A stretch of 64,000 nucleotides of DNA from CAWBRT01 sp963696525 (GCA_963696525.1 CAVOKO010000009.1:248001-312000), one strand, 5' to 3'. Shown: positions 29,752 through 38,110, counted from the first letter of the stretch. A program made the numbers and translations. Notes: generated by a model not told the origin, from the letters alone.

Positions 29752-30680
29752 ATGAACCGAAGCGCGATTCTGAATGATGGCGGGCGGATTGGTCAACGTG
29801 GGTCTGGTTCTGCTGGCGGCCCCGTTCTTCCAGGGCGTGCTTCGCAAGGTCACGGCACGCATTCAGTCGCGGCAAGGACCGCCGCTGTTGCAGCCTTACT
29901 TCGACCTGCTGAAGCTTCTGGGCAAGGAAGACATCGAATCCGGCGAGATGCCATGCATGCAGCAGTTCGCCGCCTATCTTTCGATATCTACGGCCCTGGC
30001 CGTGACCTGCCTTGTGCCGATGGGTTTCCCTGCCCCCATGAACGGTGCCGGCGACGCCATCCTGCTGATCTACCTGCTGACCCTCTCCGGCATCTGCACG
30101 CTGCTTGGCGGGCCTGGCGGCCGGCTCCACGTACTCGCTCGTCGGCATCAGCCGCGAAATGATGAGCATGATCGCCCTGGAACCGCTGTTTGTCATCGCG
30201 ATCATCATCGGCGCGGTGCACACGCAGTCGTTCCGCCTGGACACGGTGCTGCATGGATCGGTTTACGCCACCAGCGGCTTTCCTGGTCCGGGCTGATCAT
30301 GATCGTGGTGATGCTACTGTCATTTCAGGCGTTCGTTCAGCGCGTGCCGTTCGACATCTCCGAGGCGGAAACCGAAATGATGGAGGGCCCGCTGATGGAA
30401 TACTCCGGTCCCAAGCTCGCGCTGTTCAAGTACACGTCCGATGGCAAAACTGGTGATCTATAGCGCGCTTTTCGTGGGGCTTTTCGATCCCTGGGGATCG
30501 GGACTGGCATTCCCGCTCGCCTGGCTGACGTTTTGGCTGAAAGTGTTTGGCTTGGTGATATTGGTTACCGTGGTCGCGGCAACCCATGCGCGTTACCGGA
30601 TCGACCAGGCAATCCGCTACTTCGCCAGCCTGCTGGTGGCGGCTCTGGCGGCGCTCGGCCTGGCGACTTATGGCTACTGA
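29752..30680 (+). CDS. NuoH/HycD-like membrane subunit of the hydrogenase, about four frameshifts
   Basis: Membrane anchor of about 305 residues that connects the hydrogenase module to the antiporter subunit. LRKVTARIQSRQGPPLLQPYFDLLKLL is the NuoH-type first loop (split here by family residues, not by frame), and FQAFVQRVPFDISEAETE with its acidic cluster is the conserved cytoplasmic loop next to the quinone or proton site in NuoH. The end, RIDQAIRYFASLL, matches HycD. Breaks fall near 29770, 30112, 30292 and 30430. If the first break is not real, the start could be the ATG at 29774. Confidence 0.82.
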
Positions 30681-30691
30681 GAGGTGAGCTC

Positions 30692-31216
30692 ATGTCTCTG
30701 TTGAGCAAGCTCAAAGAAACGGTCATCTGCCTGAGGGCGGGACAGGTGACCCTGCCCTATCCGGCGGAGCCGCAGCCGGTGCCGGAAAAGTTTCGCGGGC
30801 GGCCCGTTTTCGACGCCGCCAAATGCATCGGCTGCGCGGGCTGCGCCAACAACTGTCCGGCCCGCGAAATCCTGGTGTTCGATGTTTGCCAGGAAATCCG
30901 CATCCTGAAATACCTCGGCCGCCGCTGCACTTATTGCGGACGCTGCGCGGATGTCTGCCCGGAAAAAGCCATCACCATGAGCCATGAATTTGAAAATGGC
31001 ACCAACAGCGTGGGCGACTTGCAGCAGCGGCTGGAGCTATTCATGAGCACCTGCCAGCGCTGCGGGCGCTGCTTCAGCGAGCCGTCGGCGCTAGAACAGC
31101 TAAAGATGAAGGGCTATCGCTTCGACGACTTGCAAAATGAGCGCTGGGTTTTCCGCTCTCGGCCTTATCTCGAAGACGATCCGGTGGTGGACGACATCAA
31201 CATCGAACTGGACTGA
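30692..31216 (+). CDS. NuoI/HycF-like polyferredoxin subunit of the hydrogenase
   Basis: A 174-residue intact electron-transfer subunit with two [4Fe-4S] motifs, CIGCAGCANNCP and CTYCGRCADVCP, and a third partial motif CQRCGRC. It would carry electrons between the iron-sulfur/diaphorase subunits and the NuoB-like small subunit. The ATG at 30692 follows GAGAGGTGA. Unlike its upstream neighbours it contains no frame break. Confidence 0.9.
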   Translation: MSLLSKLKETVICLRAGQVTLPYPAEPQPVPEKFRGRPVFDAAKCIGCAGCANNCPAREILVFDVCQEIRILKYLGRRCTYCGRCADVCPEKAITMSHEFENGTNSVGDLQQRLELFMSTCQRCGRCFSEPSALEQLKMKGYRFDDLQNERWVFRSRPYLEDDPVVDDINIELD

Positions 31217-31251
31217 ACTGCAAAAGGCCGCTGAGCAGCGAAAGGACACAA

Positions 31252-31788
31252 GTGTTGAAAAATCTCTGCCAGAAAATGTTCGGCCGGTCGTTGTGGGTCT
31301 ATCACGCCAACAGCGGCGGCTGCAACGGCTGCGACATCGAGGTTCTCAATGTTCTTACGCCTTACTATGATGTCGAGCGATTTGGCATCAAGCTGGTCGG
31401 CTCCCCTCGCCATGCCGACGTCATGCTGTGCCAGGGGCCGGCCATGCGCTCTACGGCAACGGCGCTCAAACGCGCCTACGAAGCCATGCCCGCGCCCAAG
31501 CTGGTTTTTGCGATCGGCTCCTGCGCGTGCGGCGGCGGCATCTGGTTTGACACCTACTCTGTCATCGGGCCGGTAGAAGAAGTTCTGCCGGTAAACTATT
31601 ACATTCCCGGCTGCCCGCCGCGCCCCGAAGCCATCATCTACGGCGTCGCCGTTGCCCTCGGCCTGGTGGACAAGAAGACTGCGCCGGTTCTGTTTAAGGG
31701 GCTAGAGCTTCCGATTCCGCGCTATCATCCGAATGACCTTCGCGGGAAAGACGAACTGGTCGTTTATGAGAAGGCAGAGAAGGTGTAG
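31252..31788 (+). CDS. NuoB/HycG-like small subunit of the [NiFe] hydrogenase
   Basis: A 178-residue intact subunit that binds the proximal [4Fe-4S] cluster next to the Ni-Fe site. The four ligands are in GGCNGCDIEV, MLCQGP, IGSCACGGG and YIPGCPPRPEAI, in the arrangement of HycG and NuoB. The start is GTG, preceded by AAAGGA. It closes the cluster; 235 bases without a gene follow. Confidence 0.92.
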   Translation: MLKNLCQKMFGRSLWVYHANSGGCNGCDIEVLNVLTPYYDVERFGIKLVGSPRHADVMLCQGPAMRSTATALKRAYEAMPAPKLVFAIGSCACGGGIWFDTYSVIGPVEEVLPVNYYIPGCPPRPEAIIYGVAVALGLVDKKTAPVLFKGLELPIPRYHPNDLRGKDELVVYEKAEKV

Positions 31789-32023
31789 GTGGCGCACCAC
31801 TCCATGTTTGGGAAAAGGGCCTTGTCACGTATAAGTTAGAGGACATGACGGCGATAGTCGGCGACGGAAATCCATCTGCAATCGGCACAATTCTGCGCGG
31901 CAGACCGAAAAACCGGGGAAGTTATTCAAGCGCTCAAGAGGAATTGCCTATGTGGTTGCCGCGGCAGGGTCTATGCTGGAGGAGACGCAGCATAGAACTT
32001 TCTAAGTTGCCGGAGTTCAAAAG

Positions 32024-32491
32024 ATGTCAACTGCAGATGCTCACGCATTCGTCATGTTCCCGCTCAGTGAAGACGAACTGGGCATTCCAGTGGAGAGAGT
32101 GGGCGGTGTTCTCCCGATGAGAGAACTTGCACCGGTGCAGGGCGCCCGTTCCTATTTGCGAGGAATGCTTAAGCTGGCAGGCGAGAGCATTCCTGTTATT
32201 GATGCGGCGGCGAGATTCGGCTTGCCTCAGAGCGCATACACAGAACAGACCTGCATCATTGTCGCCCAGGTGCTGGCCGGCGAACAGTTCGTCCTGGTGG
32301 GACTGATTTCATCCGATTTGCCGGCAGTGGTTAACATCGGTATGGATCGGATCCAGTCGGCAGCCGGCAGCAAGTTTGAGTCTTGCGCGTTCGGAGTGGC
32401 CGAGTTGGATGGGCGCATCAAAACCCTGTTGGACATCGACAAAGCCATCAACGTTTCCGACCTGTTTCAGGCCCCCAAAGTCGTCAATTAG
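32024..32491 (+). CDS. Orphan CheW-domain protein
   Basis: A 155-residue cytoplasmic protein formed by a single CheW-like SH3-fold domain: FPLSEDELGIPVERVGGVLPMREL to YLRGMLKLAGESIPVIDAAARFG, then the second subdomain ending in LLDIDKAI. Such proteins normally couple chemoreceptors to CheA, but no CheA, receptor or response regulator lies nearby. The gene follows the hydrogenase cluster on the same strand after a 235-base gap that holds no obvious gene, so co-regulation is possible but not shown. Confidence 0.85.
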   Translation: MSTADAHAFVMFPLSEDELGIPVERVGGVLPMRELAPVQGARSYLRGMLKLAGESIPVIDAAARFGLPQSAYTEQTCIIVAQVLAGEQFVLVGLISSDLPAVVNIGMDRIQSAAGSKFESCAFGVAELDGRIKTLLDIDKAINVSDLFQAPKVVN

Positions 32492-32506
32492 CCCAGGACC
32501 TGGCAA

Positions 32507-32520
32507 GCTGCTGAAAAACT
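32507..32520 (+). repeat. Short dispersed repeat GCTGCTGAAAAACT
   Basis: Same 12-14 base element as one end of the repeats at 21050-21148 and 55453-55540, and as the copies at 35311 and 40241. It lies between the stop codons of two convergent genes. Confidence 0.6.
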
Positions 32521-32577
32521 CGCCCTTACAAAGAAGGAAGCCCCGTGGGACCACGGTGAACCAAGTTGCTGCGCTCG

Positions 32578-34069
32578 TTACCTGATACCCATGCGCAGCA
32601 AGACGTTAAATCCAAAAGCAAAGACTCCCGCGCCAAGCAACACGCACACCGGCAACGTCAAGACCCAGGCGAGCAGGAGATTTCGCAAGGTGTCCATCTG
32701 CAGCCCCGATCGGTTCGCGGCCATCGTGCCGGCCACGCCCGAGGAAAGCACGTGGGTGGTGCTGACGGGAAGGCCCAAGTGGTCGGCGGCCAGGATCGTC
32801 CCCATGGCTACAAGCTCCGCCGATGCGCCCTGCGCATAGGTCAGATGCTCTTTTCCGATTTTTTCTCCGACGGTCACCACAATTCGCTTCCAGCCGATCA
32901 TGGTCCCGAGGCCCAAAGCCATGGCAACCGCAACTTTTACCCAGGCAGGAATGAATTTGGTCACCTTGTCCATATTGGATTTGAGCTTCGCAACCGTCTT
33001 CTGCTCGATCGGATCGTCCAACTGCTTCTGCTTGATCAGCTTGCCGAGTGCTTCAGAGGTGAGATAGAGATTGCTTCGCAGCGTCCGGCGCTGATCCGCA
33101 TCGAGTTGAGCCAGGCTGGTCTTGCCAGCCAAAATTTCGGAAATTTCCCGGCACTTAGTGCCGACTGCCGCAAAGGTACGGGAGTTCACTTGGCCGGTGG
33201 TCTTCAAGTACGCGGACAGCTCGTCGCCGGCAACCTGATATCCCGCCATGGCAACGCCCGGCGAATGGCGGTCCATTTGGAACGAGATGGTTTCCGTGGT
33301 AGACGCGATATCCGCGACGGCAGCCTGGCCGGTTCCTAAATCGACGGCAAAGGTCAAGGGCAGAATGCCAACCAGGATCAGCATGATGAGCCCCATGCCC
33401 TTTTGACCATCATTGGAACCGTGGGCGAAGCTAACGCCGGTGCAGGTGAGCGACGAGCAATCCGCGAATCCAAAGTGGCGGCGTCTTCTCCTTGTCGGGC
33501 GCGGAATAGAGTGCCTTGTTTCGAATGAGCAGCTTGCTTAACAGCAGCAGCAGGGCTGAGCAGCCGAATCCCACTATGGGCGAAATCAATAGAGATGCAC
33601 CCACTTCGCTTGTCTTAGCCCAGTTAACGCCTTCCCCGAAGGTGTGCGAGCCCGAAATCCACGAATTCGCCAGCCCGACGCCCATAATGGCCCCGATCAG
33701 AGTGTGCGAACTGGAGGCTGGCAGGCCCAGATACCAGGTGCCAAGGTTCCATAAAATTGCTGAAATCAGCAGGGCGAAGACCATCGCGAACCCAGCACCC
33801 GAACCAACATTAAGCACGAGTTCGACGGGAAGTAGCGCGAGCACCCCGAACGCGACGGCACCGCTGGAGGTCAGAACCCCAATCAGATTCCAGCAGCCGG
33901 ACCATATAACGGCAATCCACGGCTTCAAGGAGTGGGTGTAAATGACGGTAGCAACCGCGTTGGCTGTGTCGTGAAATCCGTTCACGAACTCGAAGCTCAG
34001 GGCCATCCCCAGAGCCAGCAGCAGAAAAATTCCACTTCCAATTGAGACTGTTTGCCCGAACAGTTCCAT
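32578..34069 (-). CDS. pit: PiT-family phosphate transporter (long form), one frameshift
   Basis: A second phosphate permease, about 496 residues when joined. The N-terminal half has FEFVNGFHDTANAVATVIY and GLPASSSHTLIGAIMG; the C-terminal half has FAHGSNDGQKGMGLIML, spanning the break, and GLPVSTTHVLSSGVAG. Between the halves is a soluble loop of about 150 residues, as in the long PiT type of Escherichia coli. One extra base near 33452 splits the gene in two frames; without it the protein is continuous. A PHO-box-like sequence lies about 43 bases upstream of the start. Confidence 0.9.
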
Positions 34070-34111
34070 TCATCCTCCCAAGCGACGAACGGTAAATACT
34101 ACGCAGGAAAT

Positions 34112-34129
34112 GTGACAGGATTGTTACGA
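34112..34129 (-). promoter_or_regulatory. Possible PHO box upstream of the long PiT gene
   Basis: The minus strand reads TCGTAAC-AATC-CTGTCAC, two seven-base units with a four-base spacer as in PhoB sites. The second unit matches the consensus well and the first poorly. The phosphate-transport target supports it, but one good half-site can occur by chance. Confidence 0.35.
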
Positions 34130-34172
34130 AGCAATACCATTTCGCGAGCTGCACGCGAGGCCAACCGGCAGC

Positions 34173-34544
34173 TCAGGGGAGTGTGGGTGAGATCGTTCTT
34201 ACTAGAACCGAAATCGCGAGCATCAGCAGGGCAATCGATAGCAGGAACAAAACGAACAGCGGCAACAGGACGCTGGCGCGCCAGAAGGGGCTTCGAATCG
34301 TAGTCCAGATCACTAGGCTGTAAACACCCCAGACGGCGAACAACAGAGACCCCAGGAAGACTCGCAAAAACGCGCCCGCAGTCGCAATCAGGGCTTCCCT
34401 AAAACTCAACTGCGGCTTGAAGGTATAGGGTATCCTGAAGCGCTCATAGACGGCTCGATCCCTTCCACCGTCGCCCCGATCAGCCGTCGGAAGCAATCGG
34501 GCACTCGTCTTTGCGATCCATGCGTGCTTCACCGAAAGCTCCAT
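34173..34544 (-). CDS. Small membrane protein, unknown
   Basis: About 123 residues. The C-terminal half has two strongly hydrophobic segments: ALIATAGAFLRVFLGSLLFAV running on into a tyrosine-valine stretch, and LPLFVLFLLSIALLMLAISVL. The N-terminal half is charged. The frame opens further upstream to 34607, so the start is uncertain; I prefer MELSVKHAW at 34544. It follows the long PiT gene's promoter in the same direction. I recognise no family. Confidence 0.5.
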   Translation of the reverse strand: MELSVKHAWIAKTSARLLPTADRGDGGRDRAVYERFRIPYTFKPQLSFREALIATAGAFLRVFLGSLLFAVWGVYSLVIWTTIRSPFWRASVLLPLFVLFLLSIALLMLAISVLVRTISPTLP

Positions 34545-34880
34545 TACCCGAAGGCGGCTAGTTTCGGAGCGAACAACAACGCTCGCTTTCCCGATTGTGC
34601 ATTGCAATCATACCAAGGGCCAAGACACTCAAGGAGACCCCGGCGGAGGTCCCCGACGCTGCGGCCTGGAGCTTGCAGAGTGGATGGCCAGCGACTCTGA
34701 AGTTGAGCCTCCTGCATCCCCTGCACCCGTGCTCTGCCCAATGCTGTCTCACTCCCCGTGAGCAATATTGTACAGACCTTCACTCCGCTCCTTGGTATCG
34801 TGATGGACGGGTATTGTGATGGACACTGGGTGCGGTGAGGGTGGCATACAGGCCGACTGATTGCACCCGGCCACCGGAAT

Positions 34881-35312
34881 ATGCAAGCCGGTAACGACGT
34901 AACGCCAGAATTCCCCAGCGTAGAAAGGACGTTCAAGGTGAATGCGTCGATGATGCTTGTAACGCTCCTGGCAATATTAGGAATCGCTGCTGAATGCTTA
35001 ACATTATTGTTGTTTAAGGCAAACAAAACGACTCCAGCCCCAAGCATCCCAACGCAAATCAAAGACCCGGTCATCGGCGGCGTGCCTGGCAAGGATTCGT
35101 GTCTGGTTGTCGGTTGGAAACAGGATGAGGAAAAAGCCGCCATGATGAATGGAAACATGGAGCGATACGCGCGATTCTTGGAAGACAATCCAGACTGCTT
35201 CCCGCTGTTTAATGAAAACTTGGCGGATGAGGGCACGATTTCCATCTCTGGTATTGCCTCCCCGGCGTTCATCCTGTCGATCCCCCAATGGAAGATGGTT
35301 TTCGGCGCCTGA
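34881..35312 (+). CDS. Hypothetical membrane-anchored protein
   Basis: A 143-residue frame with one hydrophobic helix near residues 24-46 (MMLVTLLAILGIAAECLTLL) followed by a soluble domain containing GYPGKDSCLVVGW-like and EDNPDCFPLFNENLADEG segments with two cysteines. This would be an N-in, single-pass anchor with an outer domain. There is no strong ribosome site. The overlapping minus-strand frame at 34544-35272 is less protein-like. I recognise no family. Confidence 0.42.
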   Translation: MQAGNDVTPEFPSVERTFKVNASMMLVTLLAILGIAAECLTLLLFKANKTTPAPSIPTQIKDPVIGGVPGKDSCLVVGWKQDEEKAAMMNGNMERYARFLEDNPDCFPLFNENLADEGTISISGIASPAFILSIPQWKMVFGA

Positions 35313-35345
35313 CAGGCTGCTAGAAACTTGTTTTTCAGCGATCTG
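35311..35345. repeat. Dispersed TGCTGAAAAAC element, two facing copies
   Basis: GACAGGCTGCTAGAAAC faces GTTTTTCAGCGATCTGCTAG across two bases, so the element can form a hairpin. The motif is shared with 21121, 32507, 40241 and 55453. It lies just past the stop of the hypothetical gene. Confidence 0.6.
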
Positions 35346-35606
35346 CTAGCCGGCGGAGCGGGACGGACCGCTGGACAAGGTCAGGCGGCAGGAGCGTAGT
35401 GCGAAAGTTGCCGATATCCCCTGAAACGTCACCAGGTGTAGCACATCGCCGGCGACGATTAGCGACGACTCTCGGAGACGGCTAACGGCCGCGAGCTCAA
35501 GTCTCAGCCATCGCCAGACCTGACAAACTCTGCGACATATTCCGGTGAGGCAGCGCCCCATTCCAGCCCATGTGGTCATAATTTCTGCTTTGGGAAATTC
35601 GTCGCG
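35346..35606. other. Gene-free stretch
   Basis: Part of a 665-base gap between the hypothetical gene and the 67-residue gene. A 163-codon open frame on the minus strand (35346-35837) covers repeats and has no recognisable domain or ribosome site, so I leave it out. Confidence 0.45.
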
Positions 35607-35630
35607 AGTGTTCACTTTTGACCATCTTTT
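35607..35630 (-). repeat. Four-copy motif GGTCAAAA-GAACACT, copy 1
   Basis: The minus strand reads AAAAGATGGTCAAAAGTGAACACT. Related copies are at 35881-35907 on the same strand and at 39529-39560 and 41267-41296 on the plus strand, so the copies are inverted about the duplicated regulator module. A longer diverged duplication joins copies 1 and 2, since both are preceded by CCCATG(T/C)GGTCAT. Confidence 0.6.
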
Positions 35631-35880
35631 TCTATTCTCCACCTCGACAATGACTGCAACTTGTTTTCGTTCACTACCCCTTGCAAAACCCTGAGCCTCG
35701 GCTTGGGGTTTTGTTTTCAGCTCTGCAACCGTGGCGAAGCTCAGTTTCTCCGCTTGCACTTGTGCGAAACGTCTCCGTCCCCAAGTATCACCTTTTGGGC
35801 GATTCTTATGTTTCGGGAGAAGGCTGCGTTCCACCATGAGCCCATGCGGTCATTTTCCCGATTTGGGACAGCTGGACATT

Positions 35881-35907
35881 CAGTGTTCCTTTTTGACCAT
35901 ATTTTGG
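35881..35907 (-). repeat. Four-copy motif, copy 2
   Basis: The minus strand reads AATATGGTCAAAAAGGAACACTG. It lies about 70 bases before the 67-residue gene, at the outer edge of the left arm of the inverted module. Confidence 0.55.
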
Positions 35908-35977
35908 CATCCAGCACCTCCATAATGTAGCCGGCTAACGCTCGCTTAGGGTTCTGCGCGGGACAAATGGGCACAAT

Positions 35978-36181
35978 TTGAGTGAAACGGTACAGACTGG
36001 GGGAAACACTCTGACGGTCACCCCGGACGAATTTCTGGCGTTTTACCGGACGTGTGGTTTTCCAATCGAGGTCACCACCGCGTATGAGTTAGAGGAGTTG
36101 ATGCGAAAGCAAGCGGCAGAGGTAACGGAAGAGGCGTTCGATGAGTTTGACCCGATCCGCGCACACGCAATGGGAGTTTAG
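35978..36181 (+). CDS. 67-residue orphan protein, left copy
   Basis: A small acidic protein of unknown function. Its core TVTPDEFLAFYRTCGFPIE and TTAYELEELMRKQAAEVTEEA is nearly identical to the 62-residue protein on the opposite arm (40840-41028). The likely start is TTG at 35978; the frame is supported by the paralogue, not by a ribosome site. It lies 124 bases upstream of a Crp/Fnr regulator in the same direction, as its paralogue does on the other arm, though there other genes intervene. Confidence 0.7.
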   Translation: MSETVQTGGNTLTVTPDEFLAFYRTCGFPIEVTTAYELEELMRKQAAEVTEEAFDEFDPIRAHAMGV

Positions 36182-36305
36182 CTCGGCATGGCTCATGTAA
36201 TTTCGTTGGCATCGGCACGCGAAGTTTCTAGCGCTCTGGTGCCTTACACCGACGAGCACACGATACACGTACAGTACGCGGCAGACTTCCGAGTAGGAGA
36301 TTCCC

Positions 36306-37082
36306 ATGGCCGTCAAACGCCCCGTCGTGAAAAAGAAGAAAGAGCGGAAGACTCCAGTTGACCGGATCGCGCCTTTGCCTCGGGGTACGGCTTCTGAAGT
36401 AATCCTCAGTCTGGCAGAGATCGGCGCACCAAGTGAACGGACTGCCGCATTCGATCCCCGCGCTTTCCTGGCAAAACTCACCACTGGAAAAAGTAAACAG
36501 GAATACCAAGGCGGTGAATCCGTCTTTGCGCAAGGGGCTGCGGCGGATGCGGTGTTCTACCTCCAGAGCGGCAAGATGAAGCTCACGGTTGTCTCCAAGC
36601 GTGGCAAAGAAGCTGTCGTCGCCATCCTGCCCGAAGGCAGCTTCTTCGGCGAGGGGTGTCTGGCGGGCCAACCGATTCGTATGGCCACCGCTAGAACCGT
36701 CGAACGGAGCGCCATTATTCGGGTGGAGAAGCTGGTCATGGTGGGGCTACTCCATCGGGAACCGGTGTTTGCCGAACGCTTTCTTGCCTACCTGCTTTCC
36801 CGGAACATTCGCATGGAAGCGGACCTGGTGGATCACATCTTCAACTCCAGCGAAAAACGCCTGGCTCGGCTTCTTCTGCTGATGGCCAATTTCGGCCAGG
36901 AATCCAAGCCGATGCCGCTGATCGCGAAAATCAGTCAGGAAACTCTGGCCGATATGATCGGCACAACCCGCTCGCGAGTGAGTTTTTTTATGAATCGGTT
37001 CAGGGACCTGGGCTTCATTGACTACAACGGTGGTGGCATGCACGTCCACAGCTCGCTGGTCAGCGTCGTGCTTCATGACTAA
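36306..37082 (+). CDS. Crp/Fnr-family transcriptional regulator, left copy
   Basis: A 258-residue regulator with a charged Lys-rich N terminus (about 50 residues), a cyclic-nucleotide-binding beta-barrel (QGGESVFAQGAAADAVFYL to GSFFGEGCLAGQPIRMATA) and a C-terminal winged helix (SQETLADMIGTTRSRVSFFMNRFR). It has none of the Fnr-type Cys cluster, so an iron-sulfur sensor is unlikely. The ATG follows GTAGGAGA. A close paralogue is inverted at 38652-39461. The gene for the 75-residue protein follows after 44 bases, so the two are probably co-transcribed. Confidence 0.93.
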   Translation: MAVKRPVVKKKKERKTPVDRIAPLPRGTASEVILSLAEIGAPSERTAAFDPRAFLAKLTTGKSKQEYQGGESVFAQGAAADAVFYLQSGKMKLTVVSKRGKEAVVAILPEGSFFGEGCLAGQPIRMATARTVERSAIIRVEKLVMVGLLHREPVFAERFLAYLLSRNIRMEADLVDHIFNSSEKRLARLLLLMANFGQESKPMPLIAKISQETLADMIGTTRSRVSFFMNRFRDLGFIDYNGGGMHVHSSLVSVVLHD

Positions 37083-37126
37083 AGGCCGTCAGAATATCAA
37101 GCCTCTTTTCGCGGAAGGATGCATGT

Positions 37127-37354
37127 ATGGCAAAGAAACGCGGCAATCCTAATTGGGGCAAGCCGGAGCCGCTTGGCCCGGCAACTCCAATCATCACCGA
37201 ATTCGAGCAGGCCGTTCGCAAATTCAATCTGTTACCCGAACAGTACATCCGATCCATTCGTCTTCGCGAGTGGGCGAGCCGCAACAAGAATTCGAAGTAT
37301 ATTCCCGAACCTCTGCTTGAGGCGTGGGGCTTCGAGATTGAATCGACGCTGTAG
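37127..37354 (+). CDS. 75-residue orphan protein, copy 2
   Basis: Same length and about 80 percent identical to the protein at 16666-16893: MAKKRGNPNWGKPEP at the start, FEQAVRKFNLLPEQYI in the middle, and EAWGFEIESTL at the end. The GCGGAAGG ribosome site lies nine bases upstream. It sits directly after a Crp-type regulator gene, and a truncated copy holds the equivalent place beside the paralogous regulator. Function unknown. Confidence 0.82.
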   Translation: MAKKRGNPNWGKPEPLGPATPIITEFEQAVRKFNLLPEQYIRSIRLREWASRNKNSKYIPEPLLEAWGFEIESTL

Positions 37355-37364
37355 ACGTGCTTGC

Positions 37365-37508
37365 ATGAGAAAGCGAGTTGAACTCCATTCGCCTGCAGAA
37401 AAATGGGCAGGGCTCGTTACCGTTGAATTCTCCAGAACTGCTGGTCGAATACAGCGCATCTTTCAAATCGAATCGGCTGAGGAAATAGGAGATCCGGTCT
37501 TCTCGTAA
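37365..37508 (+). CDS. Possible 47-residue protein
   Basis: A short frame starting MRKRVELHSPAEKW immediately after the 75-residue gene, with FSRTAGRIQRIFQIESAEE. It has no ribosome site of note and no paralogue in the window, so it may be accidental. From its stop to the RRM gene at 37759, 250 bases hold no other candidate gene. Confidence 0.2.
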   Translation: MRKRVELHSPAEKWAGLVTVEFSRTAGRIQRIFQIESAEEIGDPVFS

Positions 37509-37758
37509 CATTCTTGCTCAACGGCTGGGCAGCTAGGAGTAAGGATTGCGCCGCGTTATGCCCGGCAGTACCTCATAACAAAGTCGAAAAAGTGCATAAT
37601 TTCAGCTCCTCCGCACGTTGGTCGCAAACGTGTTAGTCTTGAATTGCGTTTGAATGTCCCTTTTTCCCGACCTGCCTTAGGCATCGGCGACTTTTAAACC
37701 TTGCCTCACTCGTCCGAGAAACACTGACAATTAAATAGCCCAACCTGCTGAGGCGAGG

Positions 37759-38058
37759 ATGAAAAATATCTACGTCGGAAATCTGGATTTCCGCTCCGAA
37801 GAGGCGGAACTGCGAACCTTGTTCGAGACCTATGGACAGGTCGATAAAGTCAACATCGTGACCGACAAAGACACTGGGCAGAAGCGTGGATTTGCTTTCG
37901 TTGAAATGAGCAATGACGCGGAAGGTGAAAAAGCGATTGCTGGCTTGAACGGCAGCCAGTTGGAGGGACGCACCCTGAAAGTGGATGCGGCGAGTCCAAA
38001 ACGCGAGCGGCCATCCGGCGGCGGGCGCGGGCAAAGCGGCGGCAGAAACCGTTACTGA
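37759..38058 (+). CDS. RRM-type RNA-binding protein
   Basis: A 99-residue RNA-binding protein with one RNA recognition motif: RNP2 is IYVGNL at residues 4-9 and RNP1 is RGFAFVEM near 43-50. A short Gly/Arg-rich tail (SGGGRGQSGGRNRY) follows, as in bacterial cold-induced Rbp proteins. The 5' region of about 240 bases lacks genes and could be a long, temperature-responsive leader, although I see no specific element. It stands at the centre of the inverted duplication. Confidence 0.94.
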   Translation: MKNIYVGNLDFRSEEAELRTLFETYGQVDKVNIVTDKDTGQKRGFAFVEMSNDAEGEKAIAGLNGSQLEGRTLKVDAASPKRERPSGGGRGQSGGRNRY

Positions 38059-38110
38059 AAGCCAACACTGACTTGATGATTGCGCTTTCCCTGCAACCCT
38101 GGAAGGCGCG

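Noticed and set aside
24440..30440. Programmed frameshifting in the hydrogenase genes
   Set aside because: About 26 breaks in both directions, without slippery heptamers or downstream structures, cannot be programmed; error or decay is simpler.
34544..35272. 242-codon minus-strand open frame
   Set aside because: Overlaps the small membrane protein and the hypothetical gene; composition is not protein-like and no ribosome site is seen.
35346..35837. 163-codon minus-strand open frame
   Set aside because: Runs through a diverged duplication and the four-copy motif; appears to be accidental.
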